Origin: an uncultured Acidimicrobiales bacterium
Lineage (GTDB): Bacteria; Actinomycetota; Acidimicrobiia; Acidimicrobiales; SHLQ01
Length of the DNA stretch: 43,336 bases
Direction of reading: 5' to 3'
NCBI GenBank assembly: GCA_938023735.1
Contig: CALJDK010000040.1
Location: 1 to 43,336 of the forward strand
Shown: one piece after another, positions 8,060 through 15,213 of the stretch
Position numbering within the stretch: the first letter of the stretch is position 1
How the letters are laid out: each line of letters opens with the position of its first letter
Notes under the pieces: generated by a model
Database searches by the model: none
The model's input: only the letters and a program-made list of their open reading frames with translations
Told to the model about the DNA's origin: nothing
Translations under genes and position numbers: made by a program

Positions 8060-9388
8060 ATGGCCGACGATCTGTTCAGCGCTGCGGCCGAGCAACGGTT
8101 GGAGCAACGCTCGCCACTGGCGGCGCGCTTGCGTCCACGGCGCCTTGACGAAGTTGTCGGACAGGAGCACCTGGTTGCTCCCGGGAAACCGCTCCGAGCG
8201 CTCATCGAAGCCGATCGGCTGTCGTCGGTGATTTTTTGGGGCCCGCCCGGCACGGGCAAGACCACTATTTCCGAGCTCATCGCCCATTCCACATCGAAGG
8301 CATTCGAGAAGCTGTCGGCGGTGAGCGCGTCGGTCAAAGATGTCCGGGAGGTCATCGCGAAGGCCCAACAGCGCCTTGGCGAACGCGGGCAGGGCACCAT
8401 CTTGTTCCTCGACGAAGTGCACCGTTTCAACAAGAGCCAACAGGATGCGCTGCTGCCGTCGGTTGAATCGGGACTCATTGTGCTCATCGGCGCCACCACG
8501 GAAAACCCATACTTCGAGGTCAATCCGCCGTTGTTGTCACGCTCGACTCTCTTTCGGCTCGAGTCGCTGGGCCGCGACGCCATCGTCGAGCTTTGCCGCC
8601 GAGGCCTCAGTGCCGAGGGGGCAACGGCAACAGAAGAGGCTATTCACCACCTGGTCGACCGGGCCGGCGGCGACGGTCGTCATGCGCTTACCAGTCTTGA
8701 AGTTGCGGTGGCTCTGGCCGAAGACCGGTCAAAACCTGCGGCGGTAACGATCGATGATGCCGAGGCGGCGTTGGGCGCAAAGGCGTTGCGGTATGGCCGC
8801 GACGAGCACTACGACGTGATCTCGGCGTTTATCAAGAGTATTCGTGGCTCCGACCCTGACGCTGGCCTGTACTGGCTGGCTCGAATGCTTGAGGCGGGCG
8901 AGGATGCCCGGTTCATTGCTCGACGGCTGGTGATTCTGGCCAGCGAGGACATCGGCATGGCCGACCCGATGTCGTTGCTGATCGCCGATGCATCGGCTCG
9001 TGCGATTGAGTTTGTGGGGTTGCCGGAAGCGCAGCTCAATCTTTCGCAAGCGGTGATCCATCTCGCAACCGCCCCGAAATCGAACCGGGCCACCACGGGT
9101 ATCGGTAACGCTCGTCGGGCCGCAGCGGAATCGCCGGGCGAAGGTGCCGTGCCGCCAGCCCTTCGAGACGGCCATTACCAAGGGGCGTCAGCGCTGGGGC
9201 ACGGGGTGGGGTACCGGTACCCGCACGACGATCCGAGCGGATGGGTCGAGCAGCAATACCTACCCGATGAACTGGTTGGCGAGCGATTCTACGAACCCAC
9301 AAGTCACGGTTTCGAAGCCGAGATCGCCGAACGTCAGAAGGCTCGGCGTGAAACAACCGACCCCCCTCGGCCGGTCGATCCAGAGTAG
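8060..9388 (+). CDS. rarA: Replication-associated recombination protein A (MgsA/RarA)
   Basis: AAA+ ATPase of the RarA/Mgs1/WRNIP1 family, which acts with SSB at stalled replication forks. It is full length at 442 residues. Seen: the N-terminal LAARLRPRRLDEVVGQEHL, Walker A GPPGTGKT at 61-68, Walker B ILFLDEVHRFNKSQQD at about 115-128, the sensor segment IGATTENPYFEVN, and the C-terminal YGRDEHYDVISAFIKSIRGSDPDAGLYWLARML typical of the tetramerisation domain. A probable -10 TAACGT at 8021 gives a short leader with AGGA before the ATG. In mycobacteria rarA also lies close upstream of alaS. Confidence 0.95.
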   Translation: MADDLFSAAAEQRLEQRSPLAARLRPRRLDEVVGQEHLVAPGKPLRALIEADRLSSVIFWGPPGTGKTTISELIAHSTSKAFEKLSAVSASVKDVREVIAKAQQRLGERGQGTILFLDEVHRFNKSQQDALLPSVESGLIVLIGATTENPYFEVNPPLLSRSTLFRLESLGRDAIVELCRRGLSAEGATATEEAIHHLVDRAGGDGRHALTSLEVAVALAEDRSKPAAVTIDDAEAALGAKALRYGRDEHYDVISAFIKSIRGSDPDAGLYWLARMLEAGEDARFIARRLVILASEDIGMADPMSLLIADASARAIEFVGLPEAQLNLSQAVIHLATAPKSNRATTGIGNARRAAAESPGEGAVPPALRDGHYQGASALGHGVGYRYPHDDPSGWVEQQYLPDELVGERFYEPTSHGFEAEIAERQKARRETTDPPRPVDPE

Positions 9389-9391
9389 GAT
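9386..9391 (+). promoter_or_regulatory. -10 element for the 9399 gene, leaderless spacing
   Basis: TAGGAT, seven bases before ATG 9399 with no Shine-Dalgarno. The element begins on the TAG stop codon of rarA, so terminator and promoter functions are compressed into one stretch. Confidence 0.5.
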
Positions 9392-9398
9392 CGCTGTC

Positions 9399-9794
9399 AT
9401 GTTTAAGCGTGTTGTGTGGACCGGTGTCGGGTACGGGCTTGGTCTCGGCTCGTCGGTGTACGTCCAGCGGAAGGTCAAAAAGACCGTCGAGCGCTACACC
9501 CCAGAGCACCTTCGAGTGGAAGCAGCCGAGCGTTCGAAAGACGCAGTGAAGGCTGTGCGCGACTTCGGGTCGGACATGATCGATACCGTGCAGAACATTC
9601 GCACGCCCGACTTCGGCTATCACGGCCCCGAAGACAGCCGTGAAGATCGCACTGAAGAGAACGAAGACGTCGACGATGTCGAAGCCGACGATCGACGACG
9701 AAACAGTCGGTCAAACAAACCAATCGATCTGCGTTCGCTGCCGTCGCATCGGTCGGGCCGCCGACGTCGCGGTTCGGTGCATCGCCCCCGCTAA
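9399..9794 (+). CDS. Small basic/acidic protein between rarA and alaS
   Basis: A 131-residue protein of unknown function. The start MFKRVVWTGVGYGLGLGSSVYVQRKVKKTVERYTPEHL has a short hydrophobic/glycine-rich segment followed by a basic helix, suggesting a membrane-associated end. The middle is acidic (DRTEENEDVDDVEADD) and the tail strongly basic (SHRSGRRRRG). Proteins of this look are common at this place in actinobacteria, between rarA and alaS. The ATG at 9399 is chosen over an upstream in-frame ATG inside rarA because the conserved-looking N-terminus starts there and because TAGGAT ends seven bases before it. Confidence 0.7.
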   Translation: MFKRVVWTGVGYGLGLGSSVYVQRKVKKTVERYTPEHLRVEAAERSKDAVKAVRDFGSDMIDTVQNIRTPDFGYHGPEDSREDRTEENEDVDDVEADDRRRNSRSNKPIDLRSLPSHRSGRRRRGSVHRPR

Positions 9795-9822
9795 CCCGCT
9801 TCGTGCTTTGCCGCGTGGCCGG

Positions 9823-9828
9823 TAGAAT
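9823..9828 (+). promoter_or_regulatory. alaS -10 element
   Basis: TAGAAT, nine bases before the alaS ATG, with no purine-rich ribosome site between. TTCGTG at 9800-9805 is a weak -35 candidate at 17-base spacing. The spacing implies at most a few leader bases and leaves no room for a T-box. Confidence 0.55.
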
Positions 9829-9837
9829 CCAAGCACC

Positions 9838-12396
9838 ATGAAAGCCAACGAACTCCGTCGCACCTTCACGTCCTTCTTCACCGAGCGGGGCCACACCGAA
9901 GTCGCGTCCGCAAGCGTGATCCCCCACGATGCATCTCTGTTGTTCACCAACTCGGGGATGGTGCCGTTTAAGCCGTTCTTTGTTGGCGAGGAGACCCCGC
10001 CATATTCCCGTGCTGTTTCGGTGCAAAAGGCAGTTCGGGCCGGTGGAAAGCACAACGATTTAGAAGAGGTTGGTCGCACCACTCGGCATCTCACCTTCTT
10101 TGAGATGATGGGCAATTTCTCGTTCGGCGATTACTTCAAAGAAGATGCTATTCCGTGGGCGTGGGAGTTTGTTACCCAAACGCTTGGTCTTGACGTCGAC
10201 AAGTTGTGGGTCACCGTGCACCTCACCGACGACGAGGCTGCTGCCATCTGGACCGACAAGGTTGGCGTTGCCGCCGACCGGGTGCAGCGACTCGATGAGG
10301 ACAACTGGTGGCGAATGGCCGATACCGGACCCAACGGTCCGTGTTCGGAGATTTTCTATGATCTTGGTCCCGAGTTTGGCGACGACGGCGGCCCGGCCGA
10401 GGGTGGCGAACACCGGTTCATCGAAATCTGGAACCTGGTGTTCATGCAGTTCGAACAACAGGAGGACGGCACCCAAGTCGATCTTCCCAAGCCCAGTATC
10501 GACACCGGTGCCGGACTCGAACGAATCCTCACGGTGCTGCAAGGAGTTTCGTCGGTGTGGGAAACCGACGAGTTTGCCCGCCTGCTGACCGTTGCCACCG
10601 AGATCACCGGCGTGGCCGACGGCGCCGACCCAGAGTCCGATGTGTCGCTTCGCGTCTTCGCCGACCATGCCCGCAGTACCGCATTTATGATCAGCGACGG
10701 GGTGTTCCCGTCGAATGAAGACCGGGGCTTTGTTCTGCGCCGAATTATCCGGCGAGCGGTTCGTCACGCGTACATCCTTGGTGTCGAGACCACGGTTATG
10801 CCCCGCATGATCGACGCTGTCGTCGACATCATGGGCGCCGACTACCCCGAGATCGTCAAGAACCACTCGTATATCCGCGATGTCACCGAGCGCGAAGAAG
10901 AGGTCTTCCGTCAGACACTCGCCACCGGATCGACGATTCTCGACGCCAAGCTCGCCGAGCTTTCGGAGGGCGACGTATTGCCGGGCGAGGTGGCGTTCCA
11001 ACTGCACGACACCTACGGATTCCCTCTGGGCGTCACCGAAGAGATCGTTGCCGAGCGCGGGGTAACCGTCGATCACGCCGGGTTTGAAACCGCCATGGAC
11101 GAACAACGCACCCGCGCCAAGGCAGCCCGCGCCAGTGATGGCGGCGATTTCGACCCGACGCCATTCCGACAGATCGCCGATTCCTCGGGCCCCACCGACT
11201 TCGTAGGCCGTGAGGTGTTTGCCAACGAAGCCACGGTGCTGCTGGTCGACGACGCATCCATCGTTCTCGACGCCTCGCCGTTCTACGCCGAAAGCGGCGG
11301 CCAGGTTGGCGACACCGGGACGATCAGCACCCCCACGGGGACGGCCACGGTTACCGACACCGTCTACGCCGTACCTGGGGTGCATCGCATGATGATCGAC
11401 TCCATCGAAGGGTCGATCGAGGTCGGCCAAACCGCGTCGGCTGCTATCGACGTCGAGCGACGCGACGCTATTCGGCGGAACCATACGGGCACTCACATCC
11501 TTCATTGGGCGTTGCGCAAGGTGCTCGGCGATCACGTCAAGCAACAGGGTTCCTACGTGGGCCCCGATCGGCTGCGCTTCGACTTCTCCCACTACGACGC
11601 ACTCAAGCCTGACGAGATCGCCCAGATCGAGGACCTTGTCAACGCCGAGATCCTCGACAACGAAGCTGTACGCCATTTCGAAACGTCCAAGGACAATGCC
11701 GAACAGTTGGGGGCCATTGCGTTCTTCGGCGATAAGTACGGCGATGTTGTTCGGGTCCTTGAAGCCGGCAACAACTCGGTCGAACTTTGCGGCGGCACTC
11801 ATGTGGCGGCGCTCGGCGATATTGGCCCGGTAAAAATTGTGGCCGAAAGCTCCATCGGCTCAAATATTCGTCGACTCGAAGCACTTACCGGCAACGCCCC
11901 TATCGAGCGGCTGCGCCAGCGCGAGAGCCTGGTCGGTCAGGTCGCCGAGTTGGTTGGTGTGGCCCCCGACGAGGTGGTCGAAGGTGTTCAGCGCCGTCTC
12001 ACCGAGGCAAAGTCGCTTCGTAAAGAGATCGCCGATCTTCGTCGCCAGGTGGCGATCGGTCAGGCCGGTGAACTCGCCGCGCAGGCGGTGGGCGGCGTGC
12101 TTGTGGCTCGTGTCGACGATCTTGACCAGGGCGGTCTTCGCGACCTGGCGGTAGCCATCCGCGACCGCGACGGCGTCGATGCGGTGGTCCTTGGGTCGGC
12201 CCCCGACAAGGGAGTCTTCCTAGCCGCTGCTGTTGCTCCTGGTTCAAGCCACGACGCAGGCGAACTTATCGATGAGGCAAAGAAGACCATCGGCGGGGGA
12301 GGGCGGCCAGGGTCCGATCTGGCTACTGCAGGCGGCAAGTCACCCGAGAACCTTGATGCCGCACTCGACCAGGCCCGCGCTGCGGCCGGGATCTAA
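9838..12396 (+). CDS. alaS: Alanyl-tRNA synthetase
   Basis: Charges tRNA-Ala with alanine and clears mischarged serine/glycine. The 852 residues cover the full architecture: class II catalytic core from MKANELRRTFTSFFTERGHTEV, with FTNSGMVPFKPFF, the tRNA-recognition domain, the editing domain with H549-xxx-H553 (HTGTH) and C651-xxx-H655 (CGGTH) metal ligands, and a C-terminal oligomerisation/C-Ala region with the typical GGGGRPGSDLATAGGK. It starts at ATG with leaderless spacing. ruvX follows 11 bases downstream, then mltG and aroE, an order conserved in actinobacteria. Confidence 0.98.
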   Translation: MKANELRRTFTSFFTERGHTEVASASVIPHDASLLFTNSGMVPFKPFFVGEETPPYSRAVSVQKAVRAGGKHNDLEEVGRTTRHLTFFEMMGNFSFGDYFKEDAIPWAWEFVTQTLGLDVDKLWVTVHLTDDEAAAIWTDKVGVAADRVQRLDEDNWWRMADTGPNGPCSEIFYDLGPEFGDDGGPAEGGEHRFIEIWNLVFMQFEQQEDGTQVDLPKPSIDTGAGLERILTVLQGVSSVWETDEFARLLTVATEITGVADGADPESDVSLRVFADHARSTAFMISDGVFPSNEDRGFVLRRIIRRAVRHAYILGVETTVMPRMIDAVVDIMGADYPEIVKNHSYIRDVTEREEEVFRQTLATGSTILDAKLAELSEGDVLPGEVAFQLHDTYGFPLGVTEEIVAERGVTVDHAGFETAMDEQRTRAKAARASDGGDFDPTPFRQIADSSGPTDFVGREVFANEATVLLVDDASIVLDASPFYAESGGQVGDTGTISTPTGTATVTDTVYAVPGVHRMMIDSIEGSIEVGQTASAAIDVERRDAIRRNHTGTHILHWALRKVLGDHVKQQGSYVGPDRLRFDFSHYDALKPDEIAQIEDLVNAEILDNEAVRHFETSKDNAEQLGAIAFFGDKYGDVVRVLEAGNNSVELCGGTHVAALGDIGPVKIVAESSIGSNIRRLEALTGNAPIERLRQRESLVGQVAELVGVAPDEVVEGVQRRLTEAKSLRKEIADLRRQVAIGQAGELAAQAVGGVLVARVDDLDQGGLRDLAVAIRDRDGVDAVVLGSAPDKGVFLAAAVAPGSSHDAGELIDEAKKTIGGGGRPGSDLATAGGKSPENLDAALDQARAAAGI

Positions 12397-12407
12397 AACT
12401 CGCCAGC

Positions 12408-12839
12408 ATGAGAGCACTGGGCCTGGACCTTGGATCGAAACGCATTGGCGTTGCCGTCTCCGATTCAGATGGCCGCGTCGCGACTCCGATCGATACCGTG
12501 CACCGGGTTGGTGATCAGCCACGAGAGCACCGAGCAATTCGAGATTTAGTGATCGAGTGGGAGGCCGAGATCGTGGTTGTCGGCATGCCTTTTTCGCTTG
12601 ACGGCAGCATCGGGCCGGCGGCAAAAGGCGTGCTCAAGGAGATTGATGAGCTGGGTGCCGCGCTTGAGGTACCCATTGCAACCTACGATGAGCGTTTAAC
12701 CACGGTGACTGCTAATCGGTCGCTCATGGAGCAGAACCTCGGTGCCGCCGAACGACGGAAAGTTGTCGATCGGGTTGCGGCATCGATTTTGCTCCAGGGC
12801 TGGCTCGACAAGCAGCTGGCCGAGGACCAACCCCGATAG
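12408..12839 (+). CDS. ruvX: RuvX/YqgF-family pre-16S rRNA nuclease (Holliday-junction resolvase-like)
   Basis: RNase H-fold nuclease, 143 residues, of the YqgF family that matures the 16S rRNA 5' end and was earlier proposed as a Holliday-junction resolvase. The first strand ALGLDLGSKRIGVAVSD carries the first catalytic Asp, IVVGMPFSLDGSIGPAA the Gly/Pro loop with the expected GxPxxxxG, and ATYDERLTTVTANRSL the DERxxT motif. The C-terminal VDRVAASILLQGWLD supplies the last acidic residue. It follows alaS by 11 bases; a nine-base tandem duplication begins inside its TAG stop. Confidence 0.95.
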   Translation: MRALGLDLGSKRIGVAVSDSDGRVATPIDTVHRVGDQPREHRAIRDLVIEWEAEIVVVGMPFSLDGSIGPAAKGVLKEIDELGAALEVPIATYDERLTTVTANRSLMEQNLGAAERRKVVDRVAASILLQGWLDKQLAEDQPR

Positions 12840-12855
12840 ACCCGGAAGACCCGGA
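12838..12855 (+). repeat. 9-bp tandem duplication at the ruvX stop
   Basis: AGACCCGGA occurs twice head to tail (12838-12846, 12847-12855), beginning inside the TAG stop codon and filling most of the gap to mltG. Confidence 0.85.
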
Positions 12856-12860
12856 CAATT

Positions 12861-14246
12861 ATGTCGAACACCCACAACGACCCGAACTCTGGAACCCCCA
12901 ACGCCGGGAGCCTGGCGACACAGCCGTCGCCCGAACAACAGCCCGCGCTGGGAGAACAGCCTGCGGGGGTAGAACAGCCTGCGGGGGTAGAGCAACATGC
13001 TCCTGCTCAATACGTGCAGGGATACCAGCGTCCCGATCAGCCCGCCCAGCCTCATATCGAATACATCGACCCACGCGACTATGTGCGGCTTCCTCGTCGG
13101 TCAGGTCCGCTTCGTCGGCTGGCCATCGTGGGGGTCATCTTGGTCTTTGCCGGTGTTTGGGCAGCGGGCAAGGTCGACGATTGGGCGGCGGGGCAGGTCG
13201 AACCAGCCGGACCGGTGGGTGGTCAGATCGAGTTCCTTATCGCCGAGGGCGAAGGCACCAACACCACAGCACAAAACCTTGCTGCCGCCGATGTGATCTC
13301 CAACCCCACGGTGTTTCGCTACTGGTTGCGTTGTCCCAGCGCGGCAAAGAGCCTTCTCAATTGCGAAGACGCCCAGGAAGTCGCATGGCAGGCCGGGAAG
13401 TACCGGCTCAACACCGACATGAGTTTTCAAGCGGTGGTCGACACCCTCAACGAGGGGTCTATTCCTCCCGAAGACTTCTCGGTCACGATTCCTGAAGGCC
13501 TTACGGTCGATCAGATCATCGATCGTCTGGTGGCCGAGAACTCCAAGTACAACGCCGAAGATTTCCGCCGCGAGCTCGACAACCTTCAGGTCGAGACAAA
13601 CTTCCTGCCCGAGGATCTTCAGATCCGATCGGCCGCCGACGGTTTCCGCACCCCCTATGAAGGGTTGCTGTTCCCCAGCACGTACCAGGTCGCCGAGGAT
13701 GCCGCGCAGAGCGAGCTGAGCATTCTGCGCAACATGGCCTTCACTATGGAAGGCCAGTTCGAGATCGCCATCAACGAGGCGGGCGGCACGCTGCCTCCCG
13801 AGGCCGGACCCGATCAACTCAACCTCACCGAGTACGACATGATCATCATCGCGTCGCTCATTGAAGAAGAGGCCAAGATCGACGCCGACCGGCCAAAGAT
13901 CGCCCGGGTTATTTACAACCGGCTCCTCCAGGGCGAGGCGCTCGGTATCGATGCCAGCACCCGGTATGCGGTGAACAAGCGTCCCGGCGATCCGCTGCTC
14001 GAGAGCGAGTTGGCGTCAGAGTCCCCCTTCAATACTCGTAACCTCAACAACGTTGGTCTCCCACCAACCCCGATCGCTGCACCTGGCTTGGCGTCGCTTC
14101 GAGCAGCGCTTGCGCCTGAAGAGGGCGATTGGTTCTGGTATGTGCTCACCGATGAGGGCGGCGTGGCCGGAGCTCACACCTTCGCCGTAACCGGCTCAGA
14201 GTTCGAGGCAGCCAAGGCGATCTGCCAAGACTTGGGATACTGCTGA
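12861..14246 (+). CDS. mltG: Endolytic murein transglycosylase MltG
   Basis: Cleaves nascent glycan strands in the cell wall and so sets their length. The 461-residue protein has a long cytoplasmic tail rich in Gln, Pro and Gly (1-75) with three copies of a QPA(L/G)(G/V)E unit, one membrane helix at about 86-103, then an extracytoplasmic LysM-like region (PEGLTVDQIIDRL) and the YceG catalytic domain. The catalytic Glu is E335 in IIASLIEEEAKI, followed by IARVIYNRL and the C-terminal GAHTFAVTGSEFEAAKA. ATG 12861 follows the ruvX stop by 21 bases. Its TGA overlaps the apparent CTG start of aroE. Confidence 0.95.
   Translation: MSNTHNDPNSGTPNAGSLATQPSPEQQPALGEQPAGVEQPAGVEQHAPAQYVQGYQRPDQPAQPHIEYIDPRDYVRLPRRSGPLRRLAIVGVILVFAGVWAAGKVDDWAAGQVEPAGPVGGQIEFLIAEGEGTNTTAQNLAAADVISNPTVFRYWLRCPSAAKSLLNCEDAQEVAWQAGKYRLNTDMSFQAVVDTLNEGSIPPEDFSVTIPEGLTVDQIIDRLVAENSKYNAEDFRRELDNLQVETNFLPEDLQIRSAADGFRTPYEGLLFPSTYQVAEDAAQSELSILRNMAFTMEGQFEIAINEAGGTLPPEAGPDQLNLTEYDMIIIASLIEEEAKIDADRPKIARVIYNRLLQGEALGIDASTRYAVNKRPGDPLLESELASESPFNTRNLNNVGLPPTPIAAPGLASLRAALAPEEGDWFWYVLTDEGGVAGAHTFAVTGSEFEAAKAICQDLGYC
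12939..12992 (+). repeat. Three 18-bp tandem repeats in the mltG cytoplasmic tail
   Basis: Three 18-base units (12939-12956, 12957-12974, 12975-12992) encode QPALGE, QPAGVE and QPAGVE. The second and third differ by one base, so they are a recent in-frame duplication; the first is diverged. Confidence 0.85.
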
Positions 14247-15097
14247 TCACCATCGACGATCTCTCGGGCGCCACCCGGCTTGCTGCTGTTCTTGGCGACC
14301 CGGCGCGGCACTCGCTATCGCCGACTATTCATAACGCTGCGTTCTCGCATCTTGGACTCGACTGGGTCTACCTGGCGTTCGATGTTTCGCCCGACAACCT
14401 GCCCGATGCGTTCGCCGCCATGCGCTCGATGGGAATCGACGGGTATTCGGTCACCATGCCCCATAAGGCCCGTGTGCTCGACCTGGTCGACGTCGTATCT
14501 CCCGCTGCGAAGAACCTTGATGCAGCGAACTGTGTGGTCAATAACGAGGGAACACTCACTGCCCACAACACCGATGGCGATGGATTCGTCGACGGCCTCA
14601 AGCACGACACCGGCTTCGACGTGGCGGACTGCACGGCCACGGTTCTTGGCGCAGGCGGTGCGGCGCGAGCTGTCGTGGACGCCCTTGTCCGCCACGGCGC
14701 TACCGAGGTGATTGTGGTGAATCGGTCACCCAAGAACGCCGAGTCCGCGGCAACGGTGGGTGGCGAAGCTGCACGGGCTGGCGCGGTATCGGACCTTGCG
14801 TCGCACCTTGCCTCGAGTCAGCTCGTGGTGAATGCCACACCTCTGGGGATGGCAGCGAACCTCGACGCCATGCCTTGTGACCCCACGCTGCTCGGAGCTA
14901 ACCATATTGCCGCCGACCTCATCTATGCACCGGCGAAGACCGTGTGGATGGATGCTGCTGCACGAACCGGCGCCACCGTGACCAACGGGCTTTCGATGCT
15001 GGTGTTTCAGGCGGCCACACAGTTCACCCTTTGGACAGGCCAACCGGCGCCAATCGACCAGATGTTTCAGGCGGTCGAAGCCGCCCTAGCGGGCTAA
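14243..15097 (+). CDS. aroE: Shikimate dehydrogenase AroE, apparent CTG start
   Basis: NADP-dependent reduction of 3-dehydroshikimate to shikimate. Reading from 14243 gives 284 residues with all landmarks: LGDPARHSLSPTIHNAAF carrying the shikimate-binding Ser24/Ser26, the catalytic Lys75 in SVTMPHK, Asp111 in HNTDGDGF, the nucleotide loop VLGAGGAARAV with NRS, and GLSMLVFQA. The frame has no ATG, GTG or TTG between the in-frame TGA at 14153 and ATG 14420, and starting at 14420 would remove the shikimate-binding motif. CTG 14243 overlaps the mltG stop as CTGA, the geometry of the GTGA/ATGA junctions elsewhere, and is the best start; ATC 14246 is the alternative. A sequence error is possible but would have to fall in the short upstream stretch. 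Confidence 0.85.
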   Translation: MITIDDLSGATRLAAVLGDPARHSLSPTIHNAAFSHLGLDWVYLAFDVSPDNLPDAFAAMRSMGIDGYSVTMPHKARVLDLVDVVSPAAKNLDAANCVVNNEGTLTAHNTDGDGFVDGLKHDTGFDVADCTATVLGAGGAARAVVDALVRHGATEVIVVNRSPKNAESAATVGGEAARAGAVSDLASHLASSQLVVNATPLGMAANLDAMPCDPTLLGANHIAADLIYAPAKTVWMDAAARTGATVTNGLSMLVFQAATQFTLWTGQPAPIDQMFQAVEAALAG

Positions 15098-15149
15098 AGA
15101 ATCCAAAAAACGGCGAATCGACGAAAAATTGTCGATCCCGATGGGCGGA

Positions 15150-15163
15150 ACCTTTGAAAAGGT
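15150..15163. promoter_or_regulatory. Palindromic operator-like site upstream of the DUF4388 gene
   Basis: ACCTTT, two bases, AAAGGT: a perfect 6-bp dyad whose last T is the first T of a -10-like TAGCCT (15163-15168). Placement between -35 and -10 is typical of a repressor site. A weaker inverted repeat (ATCGAC, eight bases, GTCGAT) lies at 15117-15136. Confidence 0.4.
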
Positions 15164-15168
15164 AGCCT
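15163..15168 (+). promoter_or_regulatory. -10 element before the DUF4388 gene
   Basis: TAGCCT, identical to the -10 candidates of def and the 21861 gene. Transcription would begin near 15175, giving either a leaderless ATG at 15178 or a roughly 40-base leader carrying GGAGGT before GTG 15214. Confidence 0.5.
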
Positions 15169-15213
15169 GAAGTGCCGATGAGCAACCTAGTCACATTTGC
15201 TATGGAGGTAACC

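Noticed and set aside
9795..9837. T-box or other leader before alaS
   Set aside because: The gap is 43 bases with a -10 nine bases from the ATG; there is no room for a leader.
10060..11802. 580-residue minus-strand open frame
   Set aside because: Antisense shadow of alaS, produced by GC-rich codon bias. No motifs and no ribosome site.
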